Below, piece by piece: positions 54,126 through 63,662 of a stretch of 64,000 nt of DNA. Under the pieces are notes generated by a model. The model saw only the letters and a list, made by a program, of their open reading frames with translations, had not been told where the DNA came from and made no database searches. The DNA comes from Acidobacteriaceae bacterium (GTDB lineage: Bacteria > Acidobacteriota > Terriglobia > Terriglobales > Acidobacteriaceae): positions 1-64,000 of the forward strand of contig PLXE01000022.1 of assembly GCA_003151335.1 (NCBI GenBank). The letters are read 5' to 3'. The translations under genes and the position numbers were made by a program. Numbering within the stretch: the stretch's first letter is position 1; each line of letters begins with the position of its first letter.

Positions 54126-54436
54126 CGTCGCCCGCAAGCTTTTTCCCAAATTGACAATTCTTGTAGCACCTTTGTACCAGAAAGCTACAGTACCAGCGAG
54201 CTATAAAATGGGAGATGGAGTATCGTTGGCTAGAGCGCTTCCGCAATGTGTCCAGTTTGCACGGGTAGTGCGGGCACGGGTAGTGCGGGCGGATACAGTA
54301 ATCCCGGAACCGCACTGGACTCCGAACGAAATACTTCTCGTTCACTGCATGAAATCTGCACCTGTCGCCTAGTCACGCGAGATCGCACAAAGTTGGATAG
54401 CCGTGGATGACAAGACGGAACCGCTTCACTGGAGGG

Positions 54437-54995
54437 AGCAAGCTACGAGGCTTACGATCATAGCGACATGCCCGGCCAAGCGCGTACCCTGGTTCTTGCG
54501 TGCAGACGGTACCGGTGTTTCCAGCCCCCTCAGCCTGCATAGCCTGCTTCCAACAGGCAAAGTGGTGTTAAGTGAGGCAGCCGGCGACCTTGGTGAACTC
54601 GGTGTTGATTGCGGTAGCCAGTGTACCCATACCAGCGATGGCGCCAAGAGCAATTAACAACGCGATCAATGCGTACTCGATCAGGTCCTGGCCAGATTCT
54701 TCCTTGTGCAGATTCTTCAACATGGTGATCATTTACATATCTCCTTATTCTGTTACGATTCGATCTGCTGCCCTGCCCAAGCGAGTCGAAAGGTTTTCCC
54801 GAACCGCAAGGGTTTCGGACAAAGCGGCGCAACCGCAATGTAGGGTAGCAAAGACAATGTAGCAGTGAAAGCGCCGGTCAGCAAGGAGAAATTAGTGGAT
54901 TCTAACTAAAAGTAATCCCTGTTTGGTACTTTAGTTGGGTTACTCGGTGAAGAAGTAACCTCTCAGTTGCAGCCGGGGGTGGCTGGGCGAAGTCC
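54437..54995. repeat. Tandem duplication containing flp, copy 2
   Basis: Partner of 53567-54125. Pilin gene, 3' flank and 5' leader are all conserved. The leader TTACTTTTAGTTAGAATCCAC and the GCTACATTGTCTTTGCTACC segment (minus strand) are nearly identical in both, so both genes probably share one promoter type. Confidence 0.8.
54568..54732 (-). CDS. flp: Flp/Fap pilin subunit 2
   Basis: A 54-aa prepilin nearly identical to copy 1: leader MITMLKNLHKEESG, mature QDLIEYALIALLIALGAIAG then MGTLATAINTEFTKVAGCLT. GGAGATATG stands before the start codon, as in copy 1. It is presumably a second structural or dosage copy of the pilin. Third-position changes (GTTAATTGC against GCTGATCGC) show that the duplication is not brand-new. 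Confidence 0.93.
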   Translation of the reverse strand: MITMLKNLHKEESGQDLIEYALIALLIALGAIAGMGTLATAINTEFTKVAGCLT

Positions 54996-55107
54996 GTCGC
55001 CCGCGATCGTGGCAACACGCCCGGCCAATCGCGGTCTTCCCTGGGCCGTATGTGCAGACGGGCGCGCTGTTTGCAGTGGTAATTGCAGTGCGCTTTCCGC
55101 TATAAGT
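54957..55107 (+). promoter_or_regulatory. Repeated promoter-like module before the PAP2 gene
   Basis: AACCTCTCAGTTGCAGCCGG, a G-rich stretch and then CTATAAG about 143 bases on. Related modules occur at 54091-54207 and 56203-56287, each ending GCTATAA. The last one leads directly into the GT87-type gene. They could be shared promoters or leftovers of duplication. Confidence 0.4.
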
Positions 55108-55162
55108 GAAGAAGTGCGACAGCCCCTATTGGGACAAACGGGGGAAGGCTCGGTAAACCGTG

Positions 55163-56119
55163 ATGCGTTCATTTACCCAACACGACGAAAGCACACGATT
55201 CAACCTGCTGATGGCTGCGACTGTGATACCGCTGCTCGCCATCGATATCGTCCTGGAGAGGCTCGTCCACCTAAATGCTGGCGAAGATTTACGTGCTCTG
55301 GCGCACGTGTCGGTAGGATCCTTTGGCCTGTGGCTGCTAATTGCGGCCTACTGCTATTGCCGCTGGCGGGGCATGACAAAGTTGGAAGACATCTCCCAGT
55401 TGTTGGCTTGGGCAATGCTTGTCGTCCCGGCTATTTCGTTTCTCATTCCATCGGCCGCCAGAAGCCCCTATCCGCTGGTCGACAGCGCGCTGGCAAGAAT
55501 CGATGCTGGCATGTATTTCCACACCGTCACGGTCGTCCACCTAGTTTCGCAATTTCCGCGGCTGCGGCTGGCGCTGGCCATCGCGTACAATCTACTGCCT
55601 CTATTGATCCTGGCTTCGCTCTTGCTTCCGCCGTTGTGGGGACGAGCAGTGGATTCGCGCCGTTACGTCCTCGCGGTGATCATTGCGGCGGTAATGACCG
55701 CTGCGCTTTTCGCGTTGTGGCCAGCCGCCGGTCCGTGGACCGTCGAAGGTTTCGCCCCAACCAGAGATCAGGCGGTAGTGGTTGACAGCCTGGCCTTACT
55801 CAAGTCGGGTAGGCCACTACCGGAGGGAGTGAAAAGTGCCGTCGTTGCCTTTCCCTCATTTCACGTCGTTCTCGCCGTGCTGTCAGTTTTCGCCGTGTGG
55901 AAGGTGCGCTGGGCGCGCTGGTTTGTGTTTACCGTTGGCATGCTGGTCTGCGTCTCGACCATCACCACCGGGTGGCACTATGCGATCGACGTCATCGGCG
56001 GCCTAGCCGTGACCTATCTGGCGCAGGCGACCGCCAACCTTATGTTAAGACCCGAGCCGTCCCCGGCTGCTCCGGCGATGTCTCGGGAGGGCGCCGAAAT
56101 CTCTGCGGCCGCCTGTTAA
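55163..56119 (+). CDS. PAP2-superfamily membrane protein (inositol-phosphotransferase-like)
   Basis: A 318-aa protein with about seven TM helices. The active-site motifs of the PAP2/Aur1-Ipt1 type are FPSFHVVLAVL and TTGWHYAIDVIGG, whose His and Asp complete the phosphatase-like centre. It probably transfers or removes a phosphate group on a lipid at the outer face of the inner membrane. The substrate is unknown. GTG 55160 and ATG 55163 are both possible. The promoter-like module lies upstream. Confidence 0.82.
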   Translation: MRSFTQHDESTRFNLLMAATVIPLLAIDIVLERLVHLNAGEDLRALAHVSVGSFGLWLLIAAYCYCRWRGMTKLEDISQLLAWAMLVVPAISFLIPSAARSPYPLVDSALARIDAGMYFHTVTVVHLVSQFPRLRLALAIAYNLLPLLILASLLLPPLWGRAVDSRRYVLAVIIAAVMTAALFALWPAAGPWTVEGFAPTRDQAVVVDSLALLKSGRPLPEGVKSAVVAFPSFHVVLAVLSVFAVWKVRWARWFVFTVGMLVCVSTITTGWHYAIDVIGGLAVTYLAQATANLMLRPEPSPAAPAMSREGAEISAAAC

Positions 56120-56202
56120 GCGCGCCGCGTGGCCGTCTGATTGGAAAATTGCTGGTTGTCGCTCGCACTATCACGTTCTGTTACGCTCGGCCGCTTACCA
56201 GG

Positions 56203-56287
56203 CAACCTCTCAGCTGCGGCCGGGCTGGTTGGGCGAGTCTGCTTCCGCATTCCGCAGTGGCAATCTTAATGCCTGCTGCGCTATAAA
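56203..56287 (+). promoter_or_regulatory. Repeated promoter-like module before the GT87-type gene
   Basis: AACCTCTCAGCTGCGGCCGG at 56204 followed by GGCTGGTTGGGCGAGTC. CTATAAATAG at 56281 gives a good -10-like box 40 bases before the start codon. Related to the modules at 54091 and 54957. Confidence 0.45.
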
Positions 56288-56320
56288 TAGCATTGACGTG
56301 GCTCACCTAAGGTCAAATGG

Positions 56321-57568
56321 ATGAAAGATTCGCCGCTTGAAACCGCGGCCCCGGCTACCACCTCTGTAGACGAGCATGCCACTTCTGTGGCGAACGCACG
56401 AAGCTTTGCCACGGTCCTCAAGCGGGCTTTGCGCGTACTGGTCGCATTAGTCATCATCGCTATCACATTTGCGATCTTGACAATAGGCATGACGAGTACT
56501 GGGACCACGGCGCACAAGGATTTCATCGCCTTTTGGGCGGCTGGCCGTCTGCTGATACGCCACGCCAATCCCTATGATGCCGCTGCGGTTTTTCCCCTCG
56601 AGAAGTCTGCCGGCTACAGCGAAGCGCAGGCTAATGTGATGCGCACCCCGCCCTATGCGCTTTGGCTGTGCATCCTCGCAGGACTGCTTAGTCCAGTGAA
56701 AGCTGCTGCCTTCTGGATGCTTCTGATCGTAGCTTCTATCGTTTCCTCGATTCGCATGTTGTGGAATATTCACGGACGCCCGCCTGATCGGCTTCACCTG
56801 CTGGGATATCTGTTTGCGCCAACGTTCGCCTGTACGGTATTTGGGGGGGGGTCGGGCTTCGGCCTGCTCGGTGTCGTCGGCTTCCTCTACTGGCATCGTA
56901 GCCGGCCTTTCCTCGCGGGGCTGTGTATCGTGCTGCTGGCGTTCAAGCCGCAGGTCCTCCTGCCCTTCGGCTTGGTCCTACTGGTGTGGATCGTCGTTCG
57001 CAGGACGTACCGGGTGTTGCTGGGGGCGATTCTTGGAATGGCGATGGCGATGGCGGTGGCGCTGTGGTTCCGCCCTTCGATTTGGTCGGATTATCTCCCC
57101 AATTTCCGAGGCGCAGTTTCCGGTGGCGTCCTTACCCCGACCGTAAGCACGCTGCTGCAAATGGAGTTCGGCCGGCATGCCGAGTGGGTGCAGTTTTGTC
57201 CCGCGATTCTCGGCGGTATCTGGGCAATTTGCTACTTCGCGCGCCACAAGGCGCAGTGGGACTGGAATCGGCACGGGCCTTTGTTGCTGTTGGTCTCAGT
57301 GTTCGTAGCCCCCTATAGCTGGTTCCCCGATGAGATCGTGGTGCTGCCCGCGATGCTGGCCGCAGTCTATTGCTGTGCGGAGCGCGACCGGTCACTGCTG
57401 GGTTTTGCCATCCTGGACGCCGCGGCGCTTCTGCTGGTCTTCTTCACCGTCCCTGCGCAGTCGGGCGCCTACATCTGGACCACGACCGCATGGCTGGGCT
57501 GGTATCTTTTCGCCACCAGAGGCATTCGCGAGCAGCATGTCCTGTCGTCCGGAGTTGCCACGAGCTGA
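56321..57568 (+). CDS. GT87-type (DUF2029) mannosyltransferase-like membrane protein
   Basis: A 415-aa protein with about ten TM helices. The family signature HKDFIAFWAAGRLLIRHANP with YDAAAVFP is present. Members use polyprenyl-phospho-mannose or similar donors to build glycolipids. The N-terminus MKDSPLETAAPATTSVDEHA is nearly repeated at the start of the next, otherwise unrelated gene. It heads an apparent operon with 57611-59152. Confidence 0.8.
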   Translation: MKDSPLETAAPATTSVDEHATSVANARSFATVLKRALRVLVALVIIAITFAILTIGMTSTGTTAHKDFIAFWAAGRLLIRHANPYDAAAVFPLEKSAGYSEAQANVMRTPPYALWLCILAGLLSPVKAAAFWMLLIVASIVSSIRMLWNIHGRPPDRLHLLGYLFAPTFACTVFGGGSGFGLLGVVGFLYWHRSRPFLAGLCIVLLAFKPQVLLPFGLVLLVWIVVRRTYRVLLGAILGMAMAMAVALWFRPSIWSDYLPNFRGAVSGGVLTPTVSTLLQMEFGRHAEWVQFCPAILGGIWAICYFARHKAQWDWNRHGPLLLLVSVFVAPYSWFPDEIVVLPAMLAAVYCCAERDRSLLGFAILDAAALLLVFFTVPAQSGAYIWTTTAWLGWYLFATRGIREQHVLSSGVATS

Positions 57569-57610
57569 TTGGCCGTGGAAGCCGCCAGTCACTCGGGAAC
57601 GATCAAAATG

Positions 57611-59152
57611 ATGAAAGACTCCTCGGTCGAAACCGCGGCTCCGGCTACTGCCTCTGCACCCCCGTCAATCGGGGAAGCAATCGATACGCAGCGCGGCAAC
57701 TTCTTCCCCTTTTCCATAGTGTGGTTTTCCATTGTCGCGCTGGAGATCTCGTGGCTGGCAGGCCTGAGCATCACGGACACCGATATATGGGTCCACCTGC
57801 GCAATGCGCAGGAGCTGCTCACCAGGCACTCCTTCTTACATGCCGACTTGTACACCTTCACCAGCGCGGGTGCGCCGCTGCTGGACCATGAATGGCTTTC
57901 CGAACTGCCGTATTACTTTGCCTTTCAGGCGTGGGGCCTGCATGGCCTGCTGGCGATGTACATGGTGCTTCTGTGGCTGATCTTCGGCGCGGTGTATTAC
58001 CTGGCCTTGCGGCGGGGCGCCAATTGCGGCGACGCAGCCCTGGTCACCATGGCCGGAGTCGCCCTCGGTTATTATTGCTTCGGCTCACGAATGTACCATT
58101 TTGGATGGCTCTGCCTGGCCGTCCTGCTCCTCGTGCTGGACCGTTTTCAGCGGACCGGCGAGGGCCTTTGGCTGCTGCCGCTGTTGTTCGCTGTGTGGAT
58201 CAATTTGCACGGTTCCTGGGTCTTCGGCTTGGTGGTGATGGGTATCTATATTGTCTCCGGCTTGGTGGAAGGCCAGTGGAACAATGTGGTGGCCGAGCGT
58301 TGGACGCCAGCCCAGCTAAAGAAACTCCTGCTAGTCTCCGCCGCCTCGGCGGTCGCGCTGTTGGCCAACCCCTACGGTTACAAACTGGTGTGGTATCCGT
58401 TCGATCTGTTGTTCCGTCAGCAGGTAAACCTCGACAATATGGCCGAGTGGCAGTCGGTGGACTTCCACAGCGGATATGGCAAGCTGGCGATGGGGATGGT
58501 CCTCGCGGTGCTGGGGGCGGCATGGTTCTCCCCCAAGCCCTGGAAGCTGGGCGACATTTTGCTGGCCGTATTTGCGGTGTGGGCGTCGCTGTCCCACATT
58601 CGTTTTCTGCTCTTTGCCGCCATTCTCCTGGTACCGATGCTTGGCCCACGCCTGCAATTGTTTCCCCCTTACGCTGGCAAGAAGGACAAGCCCTGGTTGA
58701 ACCTTGCGGTCACCGCTGCCATTGTGGCCATCATCGTAGGGTCTTATCCCAGCACCACACAACTGCAGGACACCCTGGACAGCTACTTTCCCCGCGATGC
58801 CTTGCATTTCATGCAGCAGAAACAGATTACGGGCCGGCTATTCCACTATTTCGCCTTCGGCGGTTACATCGAATGGTATGACCCTGCGCTAAAGGCCTTT
58901 GTGGACCAGCGGACCGATATTTTTGTGTATAACGGCGTGCTCGACGACTACTTTAAGATCGCCAAAATCGACAGGTCCTTGGAGTTGCTCGACCAGTACA
59001 AGATTGACTACGTGCTTTTTCCGGTGAACAAACAGCTTACTTATGTGCTGGATCATAGCGCGGGATGGCGCACCATTTATGAAGACAAAGTAGCGAAGCT
59101 TTACCAGCGCGTGCCCGCGGCGGCGACAACCTTGAAGGTGCAGGCGAAATAG
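57611..59152 (+). CDS. Large polytopic envelope protein, paralogue 1
   Basis: A 513-aa protein with about ten TM helices, not assigned to a named family. The region after TM1 reads DIWVHLRNAQELLTRHSFLH and DLYTFTSAGAPLLDHEWLSE, the GT-C-like first loop. The C-terminal soluble part has YFPRDALHFMQQKQITGRLF, DQRTDIFVYNGVLDDYF and YKIDYVLFPVN. It is about half identical to the 62100-63626 product. ATG 57611 aligns its start with the preceding gene's N-terminal tag and is preferred over 57569. A glycosyltransferase role is inferred from topology. Confidence 0.72.
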   Translation: MKDSSVETAAPATASAPPSIGEAIDTQRGNFFPFSIVWFSIVALEISWLAGLSITDTDIWVHLRNAQELLTRHSFLHADLYTFTSAGAPLLDHEWLSELPYYFAFQAWGLHGLLAMYMVLLWLIFGAVYYLALRRGANCGDAALVTMAGVALGYYCFGSRMYHFGWLCLAVLLLVLDRFQRTGEGLWLLPLLFAVWINLHGSWVFGLVVMGIYIVSGLVEGQWNNVVAERWTPAQLKKLLLVSAASAVALLANPYGYKLVWYPFDLLFRQQVNLDNMAEWQSVDFHSGYGKLAMGMVLAVLGAAWFSPKPWKLGDILLAVFAVWASLSHIRFLLFAAILLVPMLGPRLQLFPPYAGKKDKPWLNLAVTAAIVAIIVGSYPSTTQLQDTLDSYFPRDALHFMQQKQITGRLFHYFAFGGYIEWYDPALKAFVDQRTDIFVYNGVLDDYFKIAKIDRSLELLDQYKIDYVLFPVNKQLTYVLDHSAGWRTIYEDKVAKLYQRVPAAATTLKVQAK

Positions 59153-59226
59153 AGAAGACGACTGTGCCGGCGAAAGCGTTCCGGGGTAGTCAAGAGAACT
59201 GCTCTGCCCTTCCTGTTCAGCCCATC

Positions 59227-60792
59227 TCACGGTTTGGCACAGCAGACGTAAATGGATGTGTCGCCGATTGATCGAACCAGGGTATATCCGTGGGCTCGAA
59301 GTGAGCTTTTGGCCGTATCCCGCATTACCTCCCGCATGTAATAGTTTTCGTTTCCCAACACAACGATTCGAGGCACATGAGCGGCAAAATTGCTTTCGAT
59401 CTCGGCCGGCGAAACCATGTGATATCGCGCCCTCTGTTGCGAAGTAAGCCTCTCCGAGACGGGTAGAGCAAAATCGTTTTCAAATCCCGGAAAAGGAATT
59501 GCTTTGGTTTGGAAAACATATCCGGGCCAGAAGCTGGCCACTATTTCGCCGGGGTCCGCGATCTGGTCAATCGCTTGCGACACCTCGAGGACCCGTTGCA
59601 ACCTCCAGTCGCCCTTATCAACGGCTCGCTGTAGGTCTGGGACTCCATCACCAGTCACGAGATATCTGTGGAAATCGTTGGCGGATACCGCAAGATATGT
59701 CCCTAATACGAAAACACAAGCGGCGGTCGCAACCATCCGCCCTCGCCTCGTCTGCAACTCGGCAAGCAAGTCGTTTACGACGCATACTGCAGTTAGCAAA
59801 ACGAAGGGGATACATAAACAAAAGTATTGGGGTAAAACAGGGGTGGGAAGAAGGGAAATTAACCCAATGGCAAGGGCCATCTCAAAGGCAAACCTTGGCG
59901 GGTATCTCCGCCTGGGTATAGAAAAGACAAACGCGAAACTGATAGCAAACAAGATGCTGTCTTGAATCCCGTTGCTAGCGTCCTTGTCCCACAGGAAGAA
60001 CAGGAGAACGGCGAAGAGCTTCTCTTTCCACATTCCGATCAGGCCCGCATTCGTCCGCAGCGCGTGATATCCCAGGTTATTGAACAGAAATGCATCGGGA
60101 GAGGAGATGAACAAGTAGAGGCAGGGCGCCATTGCGATGGTGAAGCCACCGAGGAACCAGAGAATTGAGGCTAACTTGCCACGCGTGTCGAGGTCCTGAA
60201 AGATCCACCATAGCAACACTGGAGTAAGCAGAAGCAAATAGGAGCGGGTATCGACGCTCAAGCCAAACAATAGCCCGCCAGCCGCGATCAGCCATCGCGG
60301 AGACGTCGGGGACAGTCGGCTGACAACAACATAGGCAGAGAAAAGAAACAGCGCTGCCAGAGAGAAGGGTTTCACGACTGGGAACCAGGCGAAGACAAGT
60401 GTGCTCGAAGCGAATAGGACCACCGCCGCAAGCCCCGCGACCCAGTTTCTCGTCTGTCGGCAAACGTGCGCATATAACAGGCTACCGAGAAGAGCCGTCA
60501 GCAGTGCAGAAAATAGCTTGGCTGACGTCCAGGACACTGCGGTGCACTTCATCCACAGAGCGTAAACATAAGGGAGCAGAGGCGCTTGGTTATAAAAGAA
60601 GTCCAAATAGGGCGTCTTGTGCATGAGCACCAGCCGCGATGCCAGTAGATATTGACCCTCGTCTCCATCGACGAACCGATGCATGGCCAGGAAAGCGAAG
60701 AACAGTATCTGCAGCACAAGTACCGGGACCAGTAGCAGCTTAGCTCCGCGAGTCATAAGGCGGTTTCCCCAGTCGGACAAGATGCCAAACAC
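59227..60792 (-). CDS. GT39/PMT-like glycosyltransferase membrane protein, 1
   Basis: A 521-aa protein with about 11 TM helices. VDGDEGQYLLASRLVLMHKT followed by PYLDFFYNQAPLLPYVYALW carries the catalytic-type Asp-Glu of dolichyl/polyprenyl-phosphate-sugar-using transferases. The C-terminal ~130 residues are soluble (FWPGYVFQTKAIPFPGFEND). The GTG start overlaps the upstream gene by 53 bases, while ATG 60756 would reduce the overlap to 17. The two genes are coupled. Substrate unknown. Confidence 0.78.
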   Translation of the reverse strand: MFGILSDWGNRLMTRGAKLLLVPVLVLQILFFAFLAMHRFVDGDEGQYLLASRLVLMHKTPYLDFFYNQAPLLPYVYALWMKCTAVSWTSAKLFSALLTALLGSLLYAHVCRQTRNWVAGLAAVVLFASSTLVFAWFPVVKPFSLAALFLFSAYVVVSRLSPTSPRWLIAAGGLLFGLSVDTRSYLLLLTPVLLWWIFQDLDTRGKLASILWFLGGFTIAMAPCLYLFISSPDAFLFNNLGYHALRTNAGLIGMWKEKLFAVLLFFLWDKDASNGIQDSILFAISFAFVFSIPRRRYPPRFAFEMALAIGLISLLPTPVLPQYFCLCIPFVLLTAVCVVNDLLAELQTRRGRMVATAACVFVLGTYLAVSANDFHRYLVTGDGVPDLQRAVDKGDWRLQRVLEVSQAIDQIADPGEIVASFWPGYVFQTKAIPFPGFENDFALPVSERLTSQQRARYHMVSPAEIESNFAAHVPRIVVLGNENYYMREVMRDTAKSSLRAHGYTLVRSIGDTSIYVCCAKP

Positions 60793-62002
60793 AGTATCCT
60801 GCGGGCAGGAGCGACAACCAGAGAATCGGATAACGGTATCTTGTGTCGGTTACCACGATGTAGTACATCAGCGGATACAGCAGAAGCACCCCCACTACAA
60901 ATGGCGTGACCGGTTCCCGCCGATATCCCATTAAAATCAGACCCGGAAGTGAGAGGGCTGTGATTATGGAAATAAAATGCGCGTGATACCAGGAACCCAC
61001 TTCCGCAGGCGGGAACCAGAAGTCCCTGATCCGAGTGAGCGTCAGCCGACAGAACCGGCCCGGATTGGAGAAAATCCAGTTCCTCGTGTCCGCTATTCGC
61101 ATGCGATCATATCGGACTTCCCCCAAGCTGCGAAGCAACTCCGCTTCCTTGACATTGAGGTTGGGATGGTGCGCTTTATAGCAACCGCTCGACAATTCCT
61201 GCCGGAGAGTCGATTGCGCACAATCATTATCTGATGTGTAGAGCGTCATTCCCAAGTTTGTCCTAACAACGAATGCTCCCAGTTGGCGATAGTTGCGGGC
61301 GGCCCAACCGACGGGCAAAATGCACATTGCGACAAGCAGGACGAAACAATATTTGAGCGCATGAGGCGCATGCGCCCTGCGGCTGAGGTAGAGATAAAAG
61401 AGCCAGGGCAGGAATACCAGTAGCGACGAAGGATTCAGCAAGAAAAGCAATCCCGCGACAATGCCTGCCAATGCTCCCCGGCTGACGACATGCTTGTCCT
61501 TATTAATGTCCGATGCCGTCAGGAGGACGAAGGCGAGCAGACCGGCGACCGTATAACTGGTGTCCCAAGTGGGGGTCGGTTGCATCGCCCCGAGCCACAA
61601 AACGGAAGCCAAAGCACCGGAAATCACCTCGCCGAAGAATAGGAAAGAAACGTACGGCAGCAACGCTGCTGTAATTGCATTCGCCCCTATGCTTCCCAGC
61701 AGCGCTGCTCCATGGACAAGGAGAGGAAGCTGTAGAAACTTCATCAGGAAAGCTAAAACTAAGGGGTACAAAGGAGGGTTGGCTGCGGTCGGCCCCGTGT
61801 TTGCGGCGAAGAACGGATTTGCGAATGCGCCATTGTCGACCAAATTTTTGGCGATGGTGACCATCTCATATCCTCTCCAATCAACCCATTCGTAGTTCGT
61901 CTGCAATATCCCAACAAATCCCGCCACCAGAAAGAGGAGAGGAGAGATGTCATTTGCGGTAGCTGCCGCAAGTCTGGTGTACCGCCTTGAAACGAATCTC
62001 AT
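60740..62002 (-). CDS. GT39/PMT-like glycosyltransferase membrane protein, 2
   Basis: A 420-aa protein with 9-10 TM helices. The first loop has YEWVDWRGYEMVTIAKNLVD and NPPLYPLVLAFLMKF, the PMT-type arrangement. A long soluble loop follows (MTLYTSDNDCAQSTLRQELS, CRLTLTRIRDFWFPPAEVGS). It is paired with the downstream gene through overlapping ends. An acceptor in surface polysaccharide or lipid is inferred from the neighbouring envelope genes. Confidence 0.75.
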   Translation of the reverse strand: MRFVSRRYTRLAAATANDISPLLFLVAGFVGILQTNYEWVDWRGYEMVTIAKNLVDNGAFANPFFAANTGPTAANPPLYPLVLAFLMKFLQLPLLVHGAALLGSIGANAITAALLPYVSFLFFGEVISGALASVLWLGAMQPTPTWDTSYTVAGLLAFVLLTASDINKDKHVVSRGALAGIVAGLLFLLNPSSLLVFLPWLFYLYLSRRAHAPHALKYCFVLLVAMCILPVGWAARNYRQLGAFVVRTNLGMTLYTSDNDCAQSTLRQELSSGCYKAHHPNLNVKEAELLRSLGEVRYDRMRIADTRNWIFSNPGRFCRLTLTRIRDFWFPPAEVGSWYHAHFISIITALSLPGLILMGYRREPVTPFVVGVLLLYPLMYYIVVTDTRYRYPILWLSLLPAGYCVWHLVRLGKPPYDSRS

Positions 62003-62099
62003 CGCGAAGCCCTACACGGTTTACAATCAGCCCCAACATACTATACTGGGGTACTTACAACTGTGACACCGCCGAAAACGACAGGGTAGCCGAGAGGGA

Positions 62100-63626
62100 A
62101 TGCCCGTGCCAACCGCGTCCGAATCACCCCCAGAAACAGCCCCGCCGGGCGCCAGCACCTCCCGAACCAGTTTGGCGGCCAGGGTCTTCTCCTTCCCGGT
62201 TATGTGCATGTTTCTGCTGGCCGCGATGATCTTCGGGTTTTCTGTAAAACATTTTGCGGAGCCGGACATCTGGTGGCATCTGCGCAACGCCGCCTATCTT
62301 TTCCAACATCACTCGTTCCCGAGTGTGGACACCTACTCGTTCACCGCCGCGGGATCGCCCTGGATGAATTTCGAGTGGCTTTCCGAAGTCCCATTATTCC
62401 TAGGTTTCAAGGCCATGGGACTGCAAGGCCTTCTGCTGGTATATTTCTCGCTCTTGGTGCTGATTTACATCGGCGTTTATCACCGTTCGTGCCGCGCTGG
62501 CGCCGATTGCAAGGATGCTACCCTCGCCACCTTGTTGGCTATTTTTCTTGGAGTCGTGTCCATCGGCCCCCGCACGCTTTTGTTTGGCTGGCTCTGCATG
62601 GTGGGGCTGCTGCTGGTGCTGGACCGTTTTCAGCGGTCCGGAAAAGGCCTTTGGCTGCTGCCGCCGTTGTTTGTCCTCTGGATCAACCTGCACGGCTCCT
62701 GGATCTTTGGCATGGTGGTGCTGATGATGATCATCGCCTCCGGCATGGTGGAAGGGGAGTGGGGTTTGGTGGTAGCTCGCCGGTGGACCTCCGGAGAGTT
62801 GAAAAAGCTACTGCCAGTGTTCACGATTTCACTGGCTGCTCTTTTTGTGAATCCCTTTGGTTACAAGCTGGTGCTATACCCATTTGACCTTCTTTTCCGC
62901 CAGCGGGGCGCCATGCAATACGTCCAGGAATGGCACTCTGTGGACTTCAGCACCGGGGATGGCAAGCTGGCACTGATCGTGATCCTGGCGCTGCTGGCGG
63001 CCGCCTTGTTCTCCCGCCGCCGCTGGAAGCTGGATGAGGTGTTGCTGACGGCGTTTGCTCTGTGGGCGGCGCTGTCGCATGTGCGGTTCTTGTTCTTCGC
63101 GGGCATAGTCCTGGTCCCGATCCTGGCGCCACGTCTGAAGCTGTTTCCGCCCTACCAGCGGGAATTGGATAAACCGTGGCTGAACGCCGGCATTATGGCT
63201 GCTGTCGTGGGCTCGCTCATCTTCTTCTTTCCGTCAGCAGCAAAGCTACAGCAGAAGGTGGACGAAGAATACCCCACGGCCGCGCTGCGGTTCATGCAGC
63301 GACAGCACCTCAATGGGAGGATCTTCAACCAGTACGTGTGGGGCGGGTATATGGAGTGGAATGCCCCCGAGTTGAAGCCTTTTATTGACGGACGCGCAGA
63401 TATCTTCGTGTACAACGGCGTACTGGATGACCATCGCAAGGCGACGACGATCGAGGGGCCATTCCAGATCTTGGACAAGCACCAAATCGACTATGCTCTG
63501 CTGCAACCAGAATGGCCTCTGACGTATCTTCTGGAACACTCTCCGGCATGGCGTCCGATTTACTCCGACAAGGTTGCGGTGCTGTTCGAACGTACGCCAC
63601 GGTCGGCAGTGGAAAAAAGCCGGTGA
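62100..63626 (+). CDS. Large polytopic envelope protein, paralogue 2
   Basis: A 508-aa paralogue of the 57611-59152 product. It shares EPDIWWHLRNAAYLFQHHSF, LLVLDRFQRSGKGLWLLPPL, WINLHGSWIFGMVVLMMI, NPFGYKLVLYPFDLLFRQR and DGRADIFVYNGVLDDH with its sibling. About ten TM helices precede a soluble C-terminal domain. The N-terminus differs (Pro/Ser-rich, no MKDS tag). The two paralogues flank the divergent GT39-type pair, suggesting one cluster assembled by duplication. Confidence 0.72.
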   Translation: MPVPTASESPPETAPPGASTSRTSLAARVFSFPVMCMFLLAAMIFGFSVKHFAEPDIWWHLRNAAYLFQHHSFPSVDTYSFTAAGSPWMNFEWLSEVPLFLGFKAMGLQGLLLVYFSLLVLIYIGVYHRSCRAGADCKDATLATLLAIFLGVVSIGPRTLLFGWLCMVGLLLVLDRFQRSGKGLWLLPPLFVLWINLHGSWIFGMVVLMMIIASGMVEGEWGLVVARRWTSGELKKLLPVFTISLAALFVNPFGYKLVLYPFDLLFRQRGAMQYVQEWHSVDFSTGDGKLALIVILALLAAALFSRRRWKLDEVLLTAFALWAALSHVRFLFFAGIVLVPILAPRLKLFPPYQRELDKPWLNAGIMAAVVGSLIFFFPSAAKLQQKVDEEYPTAALRFMQRQHLNGRIFNQYVWGGYMEWNAPELKPFIDGRADIFVYNGVLDDHRKATTIEGPFQILDKHQIDYALLQPEWPLTYLLEHSPAWRPIYSDKVAVLFERTPRSAVEKSR

Positions 63627-63662
63627 GTGGGCTCCGCGCCGGTCTGACCCCCTTCATCGCAG

